Source of the DNA: Caldilineaceae bacterium
Lineage (GTDB): Bacteria; Chloroflexota; Anaerolineae; Caldilineales; Caldilineaceae
NCBI GenBank assembly: GCA_020845455.1
Contig: JADLFO010000326.1
Location: 1-64,000, forward strand
Length of the DNA: 64,000 bases
Direction of reading: 5' to 3'
This document shows, in pieces, positions 27,846-37,662 of the stretch (positions are counted from its first letter, which is position 1; every line of letters starts with the position of its first letter). The notes beneath the pieces are model-generated. The model was not told where the DNA came from. It searched no databases and saw nothing but the letters and a program-made list of their open reading frames with translations. The position numbers were made by a program, and so were the translations under genes.

Positions 27846-28712
27846 ATGACGCATGAATCGGTAGATGTGACCGATCTGACGGCAGAACTGCAGTTTGCCT
27901 GCAAGGTGGCGCGCGAGGCGGCGACCATTGTCAACACGTTCTACGTTGGATCTTCGGAAGTGCGCTATAAGACCGATCGAGAGCCGGTGACCGAAGCGGA
28001 CCGCTCGGCCAACCAGCATATCGTGGCGCGCGTTAAGGCCATGTATCCGGATGACGGGGTGCTATCGGAGGAATCGAAGGACGATCTGGTACGGCTTGAA
28101 AAGGAGCGCGTCTGGATCATCGACCCGTTGGACGGAACAAAGGAGTTTATCGCGCGCAACGGCGAGTTCTCGATCATGATCGGGCTGGCCATCGGCGGGC
28201 GGGCAGCGCTGGGGGTGGTGATGCAGCCCGAAAGCGGCCTGCTCTATGCGGGGGCCGCGGGGCTGGGCGCTTTTTTGTATGAGGCGGAGGAGCGAATCAC
28301 GCTGCGCGTCAGCGACCAACACAAGACCAACCGCATGACTATGGTCAGCAGCCGCAGCCATCGGCAGCAGATCGCCGACAAGATCCGCGGGACGCTGCGC
28401 ATCACCAGCGAGCGTGTGTCGGGCAGTGTGGGGTTGAAGGTCGGGCTGATCAGCCGCCAACTGGCCGACCTCTATATTCACCCCAGCCCCGGCTGCAAAG
28501 AATGGGATCTGTGTGCGCCGCATGCCCTTTTGGAGTCGGCGGGGGGGCGGATGACGGATTGCTGGGGAAATCCGCTGCGCTATAATAAGCGTGATGTGCG
28601 CGCCCACAACGGGCTGATCGCCAGCAACAGCCGCGCCCATGATCAGGTGGTGGACGTTGTGGCCCGTATCTGTGAGGAGTTCGGCTACAACGAGGACGAC
28701 GGCTTCTGGTAA
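27846..28712 (+). CDS. Inositol monophosphatase-family / 3'(2'),5'-bisphosphate nucleotidase-like
   Basis: EPVTEADRSANQHIV, LSEES, WIIDPLDGTKEFIARNGEFSIMIGL. Confidence 0.9.
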   Translation: MTHESVDVTDLTAELQFACKVAREAATIVNTFYVGSSEVRYKTDREPVTEADRSANQHIVARVKAMYPDDGVLSEESKDDLVRLEKERVWIIDPLDGTKEFIARNGEFSIMIGLAIGGRAALGVVMQPESGLLYAGAAGLGAFLYEAEERITLRVSDQHKTNRMTMVSSRSHRQQIADKIRGTLRITSERVSGSVGLKVGLISRQLADLYIHPSPGCKEWDLCAPHALLESAGGRMTDCWGNPLRYNKRDVRAHNGLIASNSRAHDQVVDVVARICEEFGYNEDDGFW

Positions 28713-28806
28713 TACGGTTTTTCGTGATACGGCTTTTCATCGTCTGATGCTGGCAGTCATAGGGTTGTCCTCTCCACTCTGGGTTTAACGCGCTGAAAGC
28801 CATGTG

Positions 28807-31773
28807 ATGGCATCCAATCGATTTGAGAGCCGCTGGCTGTATGGGCTGCATGATCCCGGCGGCGAGTCTTTGATGCTGGAGGCTCGCAAGCCTGGCTGGA
28901 TCGTGTATTCCGCGGCTATCGGCCATGAACCAGGCAACCAGGCGGGCGTGGATTTTCGCCCCTTGAGCGACCGTGGGGTGGGGGTGATCTGCCGCTTGAC
29001 CCACGGCCATTTCCCGCACGGCACGCTGCCGCACAGCAGCCAGTATGCCAATTTTGCGCGGCGCTGTGCGAGTTTTGTCGCGTCCAGCCCCGGCTGCCAT
29101 ATTTGGATCGTCGGCAACGAACCCAACGCCGCACTGGCGCGGCCGCAAGGCGGGGCGGTGGTGATGCCCGAGCGCGCCCGTACACGCGCCGCGCAACAGG
29201 CGCTGTTGATCGAGGCAGCGCAGGCACGGCGCGGCTGGTGGGTGCGGCTGGTCGACTGGGTTAAGCGCCTGTTTAGGCGCGGCACGGCGCGCGTCGTGCC
29301 CGCCGAAGCTGAACCGCTGCCTGCGGCCTATCCTGCGCCGGAGGCCGACGACCCCTTGCGGCGCGGTGCGCCGGAGCGTTTCAACGCGCTCTATGGCATC
29401 TATGGCGAGGAGGCGGGGCATACTGCGGCAGGCGAGGTGATAACGCCTGCGCTGTATGGCAAGTGCTACCACCTGTGCCGGAGCGCCATCCGCCAGACGC
29501 CGGGCCATGAAACCGACCTGGTGTTGGTGGCTGCCGTTGCACCCTGGAACAGCCAGACGACCTACCCTGGCAACGCGCGCGGCGATTGGGTGCAGTATTT
29601 CGTCGATATTTTGCGGATTGTGCAGGATACGGGCTGTGATGGGTTTGCGCTGCATACGTTTGCGCACGGCTCGAATCCGGCGCAGATCGCCGGCGATACG
29701 CACATGCAGCCGCCCTTCGCAGACCGGCGGATTGGTTTTCGTGTCTATCAAGATTTCCTGGCGGCTGTGCCCGACGGGATGCGGCATCTGCCGGTCTATA
29801 TCACCGAAACCGATCAGGTGGAGCCGTGGGCAGATGTCAACTCGGGGTGGGTGCAGCGCGCCTACGCTGAGATCGACCGCTGGAACCGCCAGCCGGGTAC
29901 GCAGAAGCTGCGCGCTTTGGCGCTGTACCGCTGGTCACGCGCCGACCGCTGGTATTTGGAGAGCAAGAGCGGGGTCATCGCCGACTTTCAACTGGCGCTG
30001 GCGCATGATTATCGCTGGGACGATACGGTCGAAGAGGCCGCGCCGCTGCGTGCGGGCGACCGGGCAGCGGTGAAGGGCTATGCGAGTCTGCGTAGGGCGG
30101 CAGGGTATCTCAACAAGGCGGATGACGACCTGGTGCATACCTTGACGCCGGGGACGCAGATCACGCTCTTGGACGATGCGCCGCAGGTGCTGGATGGGCT
30201 GGTCTGGTGGCATATCGGCGTGGTCGATGCGCCGGAGATCCAGGGCTGGCTGGCGCAGTTTGGGCCGGACGGCGCGCCGCTGTTGGAGCGCGTGGAGACG
30301 CCGGAACCCGCCGTCGCAGCGACTGCCGCGCCCGGCCCGGAACCGGCCTCGGCGGCGCCGGCCGCGTTCAAGGTGGGCGACCGTGTGCGCACTACGACGA
30401 TTGTGAATGGCCGGCGCACGCCGGGGTTGACTAATAAACCGGCGGATGATGTGGTGCGCGAGATTCCGCGCGGCACGCCACTGGTGATCCTGGACGGGCC
30501 GGAGCACCGCGATGGGCTGGTCTGGTGGCTGGTGCGCTGGAAGCTGGACGGGATGCCAGGCGAGGGCTGGGTGGCGCAACGACTGGCTACGGGCGAGGCG
30601 CTGCTGGAAAAGATGCCCGCGAAGACCGCGCCGCCGCCGCGTTATCGACCGGGCGACCGGGCGATGACGGTGAACTTTGTGCGGCTGCGCCGCTCGCCGG
30701 GCTATATGAACAAAGCGGCGGACGACGTGATCGCCGAGATCTGGCAGGGCACTGCGGTCGTATTTACCAGTGGGCCGCGGGTGGTCGACGACCTGACCTG
30801 GTGGGAAGTGGAGACGAGCGATACTCAGGGGCGCAAGGTGCGCGGCTGGATGGCCGAGACTGCGCCGGGCGGCATCCCGCTGTTAGGTCCATGGGTCGAA
30901 GCAGACCGGACGCCCTTCAAGGTGGGAGAGCTGGCGACACTGGGGGCAGTTGGGGTGCGTGTGCGCCGCTCGCCGGGCTATCGCGGCAAAGGCGATGACG
31001 ATGTGCTGGGTGAGTTTTTGCCCAAATCGACGCTCTATCTGGCGGGCGGGCCGGTGACGGCGGACGACCTGCGCTGGTGGCGGGTGTCGGGCGTGCTGCA
31101 GGTGGGCGAGGTGCTGGGCTGGGTGGCAGAGTCGGCGCCCAACGGCGGCCCGCTGCTGCGCCGTGCGCCCAGGCTGCCCGGCACGTCGATCCCCGATCTG
31201 GCGGGGCGCAAGTTTTTGGGCCGGCCGTTTGCCGGGACGTTTGGGATTTCGCAGTTGTGGGGCGAAAACGCGGCATTCTATGCCCGCTATTCCTATGAGG
31301 GCGTGGCGCTGTGGGGGCATAACGGCGTGGACTTTCTGACGCCGTCCGGAACGCCGGTGCTTGCCACGGAGGCCGGTGAGGTCGCCCAGGCCGGGTTTGA
31401 ACCGGGCGGGTTCGGCAACTATGTGCTGCTGCGCCATGCGTGGGGGGAATCGGTCTATGCCCACTTGGAGGCGATCGCGGTGCAGCCGGGGCAAGCGGTA
31501 GGGCGCGGGGAGATAATCGGGCGATCGGGCAACACCGGGGGCAGCACGGGGCCGCACCTGCATGTTGCGATCCGCATCAACCCATACGCGCGCACCGATG
31601 GTTGGGGCGGGTATTCAGACCCGCTGCCCTATCTGGACCCAAAGGCGGTGGTTTGGCCGCCCTATATGCTAGAAACATCGGCGCTCTCGACCGCCGGTGG
31701 GCCTGCGCCTGTGACGGAGCGCCGCCCACCTTCCCGCATGGCCGAGGATGCGCCTGGCTTGATACGACCATAA
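28807..31773 (+). CDS. GH-like TIM-barrel domain + four SH3b-like repeats + M23 metallopeptidase (LytM/LAS)
   Basis: GLHDPGGESLM..., IWIVGNEPN, YITETDQVEPW; four repeats with (L/R)RRSPGYxNKxxDDV; HNGVDFL...YAHL...GPHLHVAI M23 motif. Confidence 0.75.
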   Translation: MASNRFESRWLYGLHDPGGESLMLEARKPGWIVYSAAIGHEPGNQAGVDFRPLSDRGVGVICRLTHGHFPHGTLPHSSQYANFARRCASFVASSPGCHIWIVGNEPNAALARPQGGAVVMPERARTRAAQQALLIEAAQARRGWWVRLVDWVKRLFRRGTARVVPAEAEPLPAAYPAPEADDPLRRGAPERFNALYGIYGEEAGHTAAGEVITPALYGKCYHLCRSAIRQTPGHETDLVLVAAVAPWNSQTTYPGNARGDWVQYFVDILRIVQDTGCDGFALHTFAHGSNPAQIAGDTHMQPPFADRRIGFRVYQDFLAAVPDGMRHLPVYITETDQVEPWADVNSGWVQRAYAEIDRWNRQPGTQKLRALALYRWSRADRWYLESKSGVIADFQLALAHDYRWDDTVEEAAPLRAGDRAAVKGYASLRRAAGYLNKADDDLVHTLTPGTQITLLDDAPQVLDGLVWWHIGVVDAPEIQGWLAQFGPDGAPLLERVETPEPAVAATAAPGPEPASAAPAAFKVGDRVRTTTIVNGRRTPGLTNKPADDVVREIPRGTPLVILDGPEHRDGLVWWLVRWKLDGMPGEGWVAQRLATGEALLEKMPAKTAPPPRYRPGDRAMTVNFVRLRRSPGYMNKAADDVIAEIWQGTAVVFTSGPRVVDDLTWWEVETSDTQGRKVRGWMAETAPGGIPLLGPWVEADRTPFKVGELATLGAVGVRVRRSPGYRGKGDDDVLGEFLPKSTLYLAGGPVTADDLRWWRVSGVLQVGEVLGWVAESAPNGGPLLRRAPRLPGTSIPDLAGRKFLGRPFAGTFGISQLWGENAAFYARYSYEGVALWGHNGVDFLTPSGTPVLATEAGEVAQAGFEPGGFGNYVLLRHAWGESVYAHLEAIAVQPGQAVGRGEIIGRSGNTGGSTGPHLHVAIRINPYARTDGWGGYSDPLPYLDPKAVVWPPYMLETSALSTAGGPAPVTERRPPSRMAEDAPGLIRP

Positions 31774-31783
31774 TGGGGAACGA

Positions 31784-34700
31784 ATGACTCGTCCGTTGTT
31801 CGATTCGGAGTATCTCTTCGGTTTCCACGACCCAGGGGGCGAGCAGATGTTGCTCGACGCGGGGAAGCCGGGGTGGATTGTCTGCGCCGAGGCGATTGGC
31901 TGTGATCCGGCAAACCAGGAAGGGGTGGATTTCACGCTGTGGAGCCGGCACGGGCTGGGCGTGATCTGCCGGATCAACCATGGGTTTCCGCCGGAGGGGA
32001 CGCTGCCGCACAGCAGCCAGTATGAGGAATTTGCGCGGCGTGCGGCCAGTTTCGTGGCGGCCAGCCCCGGCTGCAAGATCTGGGTGATCGGCAATGAGAT
32101 GAACTACGCGGTGGAGCGGCCTGGCGTGCAGGTGGATTGGTCGCGCCACGCTTCGACGCGCAGCAGCGAGCCGGCGCAGGCCGACCCGCGGCGGCGCGGT
32201 CTGGTGGTGCGCTTCAACGTACTGCCCGACCATTCGACCGAGATCCGCACCACGCGCGGTGCGTTGGTCAGCCCCGGCGAGGTGATCACGCCGGAGATGT
32301 ATGCGCGCTGCTACCGGCTGTGCCGCGACGCCATCCGCCGGCTGTCCGGCCATGAGGACGACCAGGTGTTGGTCGGCGCGGTGGCGCCGTGGAATTCACA
32401 GACGATCTATACGGACAACGCCAACGGCGATTGGGTGCAGTATTTTCGTGATATCTTGGAGGCGCTCGGCCCAACGCAGTGCGACGGGTTTGCGCTGCAC
32501 ACCTATACACACGGCGGCGACCCTGAACTGATCACCAGCGAGGAGAAGCTGACTGCACCGTATCAGAACTACCACAGCGAGTTTCGCGCCTATACCGATT
32601 TCATGGCGGCTGTGCCGCCAGCGATGCGCCATTTGCCGGTCTATATCACCGAAACCGACCAAGGCGGGCCGTGGCTCGACGTCAACAGCGGTTGGGTGAA
32701 GCAGGCCTATGCCGAGATTGACGGCTGGAACCAGCAGCTCAGCAATCAGCAGATCCGCGCCCTGGTGCTGTATCGCTGGCCGAAACAGGACCGCTGGCAT
32801 ATTTCCGGCAAGACAGGCGTCATGGAGGATATCCGCGACGCGCTGCAGCAGGACTATCGCTGGCGCGGCAGCGGGGGCGGCCGGCCTGGGTCGGCGCAGG
32901 GTCGCGCAGCCAGGCCGGCGGTCAAAGCGCCGCAACTTCCCGCCTATCGTGCGCAGTGGATCGAGGATCGCTTTCCCAGCCGCATGACCGCGGGGCAAAC
33001 GGTGACCGTACCGATCAGCTTGAAGAACACGGGGACGGAGACGTGGACGTCCGAAGGCGGCCGGCCCGTGGAGGTGGCATATCGCTATTACCGCAACCGG
33101 CGTGTTCTGGCCCTGGGAGACGACAAGGATGTGCGCACACCGCTGGGGCAGGTGGTCGCGCCGGATGAAACGATAACGGTGGCTGTGCGGGTCGCGCTGC
33201 CCGACCAGCCAGGCAATTACACGCTTGAGGTCGACCTAGTAGCGCACGAGGTGGGGTCGTTTAAGGCGCAGGGGTCGCCGGTGCTGACACGTTGGTTGAC
33301 GGTCGAAGCGCCGCGGTCCGAACCCAAGCATGATGGGAGCGATGGCGCGGCGCTGCCCGTGCCGCTCTTCTCGGACTTGAGCACGACGCTGCCGCGCGCC
33401 GGGACGCCGTATGCGCGGCGTGGGCTGAACCAGATCAAGCAGATTGTGATCAGCCACACGGGCGCAAACCCGCGCGTGAGCTTGGAGCGGATCGCCGAGA
33501 CACACGTCCAATATGGCTATCCGGGCATCGTGTACCAGTTTGTGGTGGATGGATCGGGGCAGGTCTATAAGGTTAGCAGCCTGGAGGATGTAGCGCAGCC
33601 GGATCAACTGTGGTCGGAGCAGGGCGTCAATATCTGTCTGGCCGGCAATTTCAGTGTGCAAGCGCCGCCGCTGGCGCAGTTGGATGCCACGGGGCGGCTG
33701 TGCGCCTGGCTGGCGCAGAATTTGGGGTTGGCTGCTGACGGCATTGTCGGGCTAGGCGAACTGACCAAGACCGAAAGCCCCGGCGAGACCTTCTACAAAG
33801 GGCCGGCGTGGAAGCAGATCCTGAGCCGGCAGGTGCGGCTGCATCTAGCGGCGTTTAGTGGAGCAGGCGACACCAGCAAGATCAAGGATCTCCAGTTCTC
33901 GCTGGAGGACGCGCGCGCCAAAAACCGCGAGCTGTCAACCCAACTTCGGTTTGCCGAAGACGAGCGCGTCCGGCTGGACGCCGCGCATCTGCGGCTGCAG
34001 GCCGAGATGGCGGAGATGGCGCATCAACTGGACACGCAGCAGAGCGCCGAGACTGCGGGAGGGATCCGCATCTATCGTTGGATCGACCGGCTGCCGCGCG
34101 ACCCGGAGCGCTACCGTCCGCGGCGGGCGGACGAGGTGCGCCATTTTGTGATTCACCACACGGGGGCGGATCCCGGACTCTCGCTGCATGAACTGGCGGC
34201 AGTGCATCGCCAGGAATGGCCGGGGCTGTTGTTTGACTTTGTGATCGACGTGATTGGCGATGTCTACCAGACGCAGCCGCTGGATCAGACGGTGGAGGGC
34301 GCGGAGGAGTATCTGGCGCACGGCATCCACGTCGCCTTGGCGGGCGACCTGATGGGCGTTGGGCCGACATCGGAGCAGATCACAGCGGGCGGGAAGCTGC
34401 TGGCCTGGCTGATGGAGCGGTATCCCCAGGTGGGGCTGAACGACATCCAGGGGCTGTGTGAGTTCGCCGAGCATCTGTCGCCGGGGGACCAGTGGCAGGG
34501 GGGCCAAGCTTGGAAGGAGAAGCTGCTGGCGGCGGTGCAGCGGGCGCGCGGGGTGGCCGAACCGAGCGTGACGGAGGGACAACTGCGCGCCAAGGTCGGC
34601 CAGTTGGAGCATGAGGCGGTGGTTGCGCAGCGCGCTGCCGAGCTGCTGCAAGAGCAAAAGGCCAGGCTGCAGGCCGAGCAGCAGAAGCTGCAGGCGCAAC

Positions 34701-35599
34701 TGGCCGAGCGCCAGCAGGAGACAAAGGCCTATGTGATCCCGCGTCCGGCGATGCGGGTGATCGTGGACCAGCTGCCCAAGCACCCGACGCTGCGCTATGA
34801 GCGGCGACCCTTGAGCCAGATCACGCATCTGGCGATCCACCATACGGCGACGCCGCCGACGGTCAACCCGGCGCGCATCGCGGAATTGTATGTGTCGTCC
34901 GACGTCAGCCGCGGCAAGGAGGCTTGGCCCGGCATCGGCTATCATTTTTTCATTCATGCCGACGGCACGATCGACCAGACCAACCATCTGGAGACGGCCA
35001 GCTATCATGTTCACCGGCACAACATCTATTCGGCGGGGATCGTGTTTGCGGGGAGCTTTATGAACGGCAAGATTCCGACGTCGGCGCAGTTGCGCGCCGG
35101 CGGGCATCTGGTGGCATGGCTGATGCAGGAGCTGAATATCCCACTGGCGCGCGTGTGGGGACATCGGGAGTTCCCGGACAACACGACCGTCTGTCCTGGC
35201 AGCGAGTGGACGCTGGGCAACCGCTGGCGCGACCTGCTGTTCGAGCGGATCGAGCAGATTCAGGCGGGGGTGGGGGTCAAGAATATCCGCCACTATGTTT
35301 TGTTCTGGCAGCGGGCCTATCCCGGCCCGCTGGCGCGCCAGGACTTTGTCAACGCCATCAACTATATTGTGCGCTTTCGGCCTGCGTTGGGCTTTAGCGT
35401 GCAAGATGCGCGCAACGCCGAATATGTGACGATCGTGGGCAACGAGGCCGGGATCAGCAGCGCCGAGGAGCGGTCGCTGCGCAACGCGGGGTGCAAGGTG
35501 GAGCGGGTAGCCGGGCGCGATGAGGAGGAGACCAGCCGCATGTTGGCGGAGTTGGCGAACCTGGGGCGACGCTTCCGCACGTTCGACGCGGACTTTTAG
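31784..35599 (+). CDS. Paralogous GH-like domain + Ig-like domain + three PGRP/Amidase_2 domains separated by coiled coils + C-terminal domain
   Basis: GFHDPGGEQML, IWVIGNEMN, YITETDQGGPW; amidase-like segments VISHTGANPRVS, VIHHTGADPGLS, AIHHTATPPTVN; WGHREFPDNTTVCPGSEW only in the third. Confidence 0.75.
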   Translation: MTRPLFDSEYLFGFHDPGGEQMLLDAGKPGWIVCAEAIGCDPANQEGVDFTLWSRHGLGVICRINHGFPPEGTLPHSSQYEEFARRAASFVAASPGCKIWVIGNEMNYAVERPGVQVDWSRHASTRSSEPAQADPRRRGLVVRFNVLPDHSTEIRTTRGALVSPGEVITPEMYARCYRLCRDAIRRLSGHEDDQVLVGAVAPWNSQTIYTDNANGDWVQYFRDILEALGPTQCDGFALHTYTHGGDPELITSEEKLTAPYQNYHSEFRAYTDFMAAVPPAMRHLPVYITETDQGGPWLDVNSGWVKQAYAEIDGWNQQLSNQQIRALVLYRWPKQDRWHISGKTGVMEDIRDALQQDYRWRGSGGGRPGSAQGRAARPAVKAPQLPAYRAQWIEDRFPSRMTAGQTVTVPISLKNTGTETWTSEGGRPVEVAYRYYRNRRVLALGDDKDVRTPLGQVVAPDETITVAVRVALPDQPGNYTLEVDLVAHEVGSFKAQGSPVLTRWLTVEAPRSEPKHDGSDGAALPVPLFSDLSTTLPRAGTPYARRGLNQIKQIVISHTGANPRVSLERIAETHVQYGYPGIVYQFVVDGSGQVYKVSSLEDVAQPDQLWSEQGVNICLAGNFSVQAPPLAQLDATGRLCAWLAQNLGLAADGIVGLGELTKTESPGETFYKGPAWKQILSRQVRLHLAAFSGAGDTSKIKDLQFSLEDARAKNRELSTQLRFAEDERVRLDAAHLRLQAEMAEMAHQLDTQQSAETAGGIRIYRWIDRLPRDPERYRPRRADEVRHFVIHHTGADPGLSLHELAAVHRQEWPGLLFDFVIDVIGDVYQTQPLDQTVEGAEEYLAHGIHVALAGDLMGVGPTSEQITAGGKLLAWLMERYPQVGLNDIQGLCEFAEHLSPGDQWQGGQAWKEKLLAAVQRARGVAEPSVTEGQLRAKVGQLEHEAVVAQRAAELLQEQKARLQAEQQKLQAQLAERQQETKAYVIPRPAMRVIVDQLPKHPTLRYERRPLSQITHLAIHHTATPPTVNPARIAELYVSSDVSRGKEAWPGIGYHFFIHADGTIDQTNHLETASYHVHRHNIYSAGIVFAGSFMNGKIPTSAQLRAGGHLVAWLMQELNIPLARVWGHREFPDNTTVCPGSEWTLGNRWRDLLFERIEQIQAGVGVKNIRHYVLFWQRAYPGPLARQDFVNAINYIVRFRPALGFSVQDARNAEYVTIVGNEAGISSAEERSLRNAGCKVERVAGRDEEETSRMLAELANLGRRFRTFDADF

Positions 35600-35617
35600 C
35601 CGGGCCAGGGCAGAACT

Positions 35618-36484
35618 GTGGCGACAGGCTCGGCCGGCGCGGCAGGCGTCGGCATCACCAACCGGGACCAGGCGCATGGCGCGGCCTATGCGGTCACGCT
35701 GCCGGTCTTTGAAGGCCCGCTCGACCTGCTGCTGCACTTGATCGAGAAGGAAGAACTGGATATCAGCGAAGTGAGTCTGGTGGCGGTGACCGACCAGTAC
35801 TTGCAGACGCTGGAGCAGTTGGAGGAGATCCAGCCCGGGGCGCTGGCGGATTTTCTGGTGGTGGCGTCGCGCTTGCTCTACATCAAGTCGGCGCGGCTGC
35901 TGCCTAAGCCGGCGGCGCGGGCGGGTGGGGAAGAGGAGGAAGAAAGCAGCGACAGCCTGATCCGCCATCTGCTGGAATATCGCCAGTTCAAACGGGTGGC
36001 GGGCGACCTGCGCACACGCGAGGATGCGGGGCTGCGTGCCTTTGGACGCACGCCCGGCGTGGTCGATCTGGGGGCGCAATATGTCAGGCCGCTGGACCTG
36101 GATGGCTTAGAGCTTGCCGGGCTGCATGCGGCGCTGCGCCACGCGCTGCGAAGGATGCCGGTCGATCCGCCGCAGCCTAAGGTGCATCCCTATACGGTGA
36201 CGGTGGCGGAGCAGATCGAGATGGTGCGGCGCGTGGTCGCGGGGCAGCAGGCGCAGGTGCGCTTTGCCGACCTATTGGGCGGGAGCGCGTCGCGGCTAGA
36301 GGTGCTGGTGACCTTTTTGGCCGTGCTGGAGTTGATCAAGCAGCGCGAACTGCACGCCACGCAAGAGATGACCTTTGGCGAAATTCTGTTGACCCCGGCA
36401 GAGGGCGATCCTGCCCCTGCAACCTCGCCTGATTCAGAAGCTGCGGCGAATGATAGGGTTGAACCCTCTAGTGACGCCGTCTAA
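35618..36484 (+). CDS. scpA: Segregation and condensation protein A
   Basis: [50 protein letters not shown]. Confidence 0.92.
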   Translation: MATGSAGAAGVGITNRDQAHGAAYAVTLPVFEGPLDLLLHLIEKEELDISEVSLVAVTDQYLQTLEQLEEIQPGALADFLVVASRLLYIKSARLLPKPAARAGGEEEEESSDSLIRHLLEYRQFKRVAGDLRTREDAGLRAFGRTPGVVDLGAQYVRPLDLDGLELAGLHAALRHALRRMPVDPPQPKVHPYTVTVAEQIEMVRRVVAGQQAQVRFADLLGGSASRLEVLVTFLAVLELIKQRELHATQEMTFGEILLTPAEGDPAPATSPDSEAAANDRVEPSSDAV

Positions 36485-37532
36485 TCCACAGCAGCGAACC
36501 GCCGAATAGACCGGCTCCCCAGATACTGAGCAGCCCCAAGACGAGCAGCCCGCGCGGGCGGCTGCTGCGCGCCAGCGTCAACAGTTGATCCTGCGCGCCG
36601 TCGAGCGAGAGCGACGCGCCGGGCGGCGTGAGGGTGGGCCACGGTGTCCAGGTGGGGGTGGCCGTGGGGGTGGGCGATGGCGTGGGGCGGGGGGTGGCTG
36701 TAGGGGTGGCCGTTGGCGATGGGGTGGCGGTCGGCGTCTCGGTGGGCGTGGCCGTTGGCTCCAGGGTCGGGATGGCGGTGGGGAGCGGCTCGGCGGGCGC
36801 TGCGGCAATCGCCGCCATGGCCGGGGCCGGCTCCGGGGTAGCGGTGGGTTCTGGGGTGGGTTCGGGTGTCGGCGGGATCTCGACCTGGGGCGCGCTTTCG
36901 TCGGGGTAGAGGGCGATGACGTCGATAAAGATGAAGTCGTTACCGGTGCTTGTGGGATGATCGACCAAGAAAAAGACCGTGACGGTGTTGTTGAGGGCGC
37001 GCGCTTTGACGTCGATGTTGACGTCGGGGGGTGGGTAGTTGAGCATGCGCCCTGGTCCCCAGTGCGTTGGCCCCCAGATGATGCTGGGGCTGTTGGGGTC
37101 GGCGCCGCCGGTGGGGTCGATACCCAACTGCCGTCCAAAGGTATCCGGCGAATTGGGCGCACCCCAGCCGATGCTGGCGCGGTAGCCGGCGCCCGGCGTC
37201 ACCTGAACCTGTGTAAAGATGCCGGCCTTGAAGACGCCGCCGCTGTTTTGCATCCGCAGACTGGGCGGCCCAAAGACAGTGTGCGCGGCGGAGTCGGATG
37301 TCTCGACGTTGTAGGAGGCATCGCCTGCCACGACAAACGGCGTCCATCCGTTCGGCACTTGGCGTGGTGGACTTCCGGTGGGGTTTTCCATGTCGCAGAC
37401 CGGCTGCGAGATGACGTTGGGCGGGTTGCACAAGTCGGAGGCGACTGCCGGCAGCGGCAGCAGCCAGACCGCGGCGAGTGCAGCCAACAAATAGACAAGC
37501 GGGCGTGGGAGGCTCGCAAAAGCGCTGTTCAT
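36468..37532 (-). CDS. Secreted, C-terminally anchored protein with long PT-rich linker
   Basis: Signal peptide [34 protein letters not shown]...[14 protein letters not shown]-term TM + RRRH; start re-assigned to 37532. Confidence 0.65.
   Translation of the reverse strand: MNSAFASLPRPLVYLLAALAAVWLLPLPAVASDLCNPPNVISQPVCDMENPTGSPPRQVPNGWTPFVVAGDASYNVETSDSAAHTVFGPPSLRMQNSGGVFKAGIFTQVQVTPGAGYRASIGWGAPNSPDTFGRQLGIDPTGGADPNSPSIIWGPTHWGPGRMLNYPPPDVNIDVKARALNNTVTVFFLVDHPTSTGNDFIFIDVIALYPDESAPQVEIPPTPEPTPEPTATPEPAPAMAAIAAAPAEPLPTAIPTLEPTATPTETPTATPSPTATPTATPRPTPSPTPTATPTWTPWPTLTPPGASLSLDGAQDQLLTLARSSRPRGLLVLGLLSIWGAGLFGGSLLWIRRRH
36654..36694 (+). other. G-quadruplex-capable G-run cluster
   Basis: GGGGGTGGCCGTGGGGGTGGGCGATGGCGTGGGGCGGGGGG. 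Confidence 0.6.
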
Positions 37533-37539
37533 GTTCTTC

Positions 37540-37568
37540 AGTATATGCTGCCAGAAGGTGAGAAACAA
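37540..37568 (-). promoter_or_regulatory. Promoter TTGTTT-N17-TATACT, leaderless geometry
   Basis: -10 ends 7 nt before the ATG at 37532. Confidence 0.45.
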
Positions 37569-37662
37569 ACTGACAAATGGCGTAAAATAGCGCTTAGCCA
37601 TCTCTAAGAAAAGGTTAATGCCGGATTAATGTCTTCCGACGATACTGATTATGCGCTGTTGT

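Noticed and set aside
33935-36079. 714-aa minus-strand ORF
   Set aside because: Antisense to the amidase protein and scpA; low-complexity R/H/Q-rich composition, no domain signature
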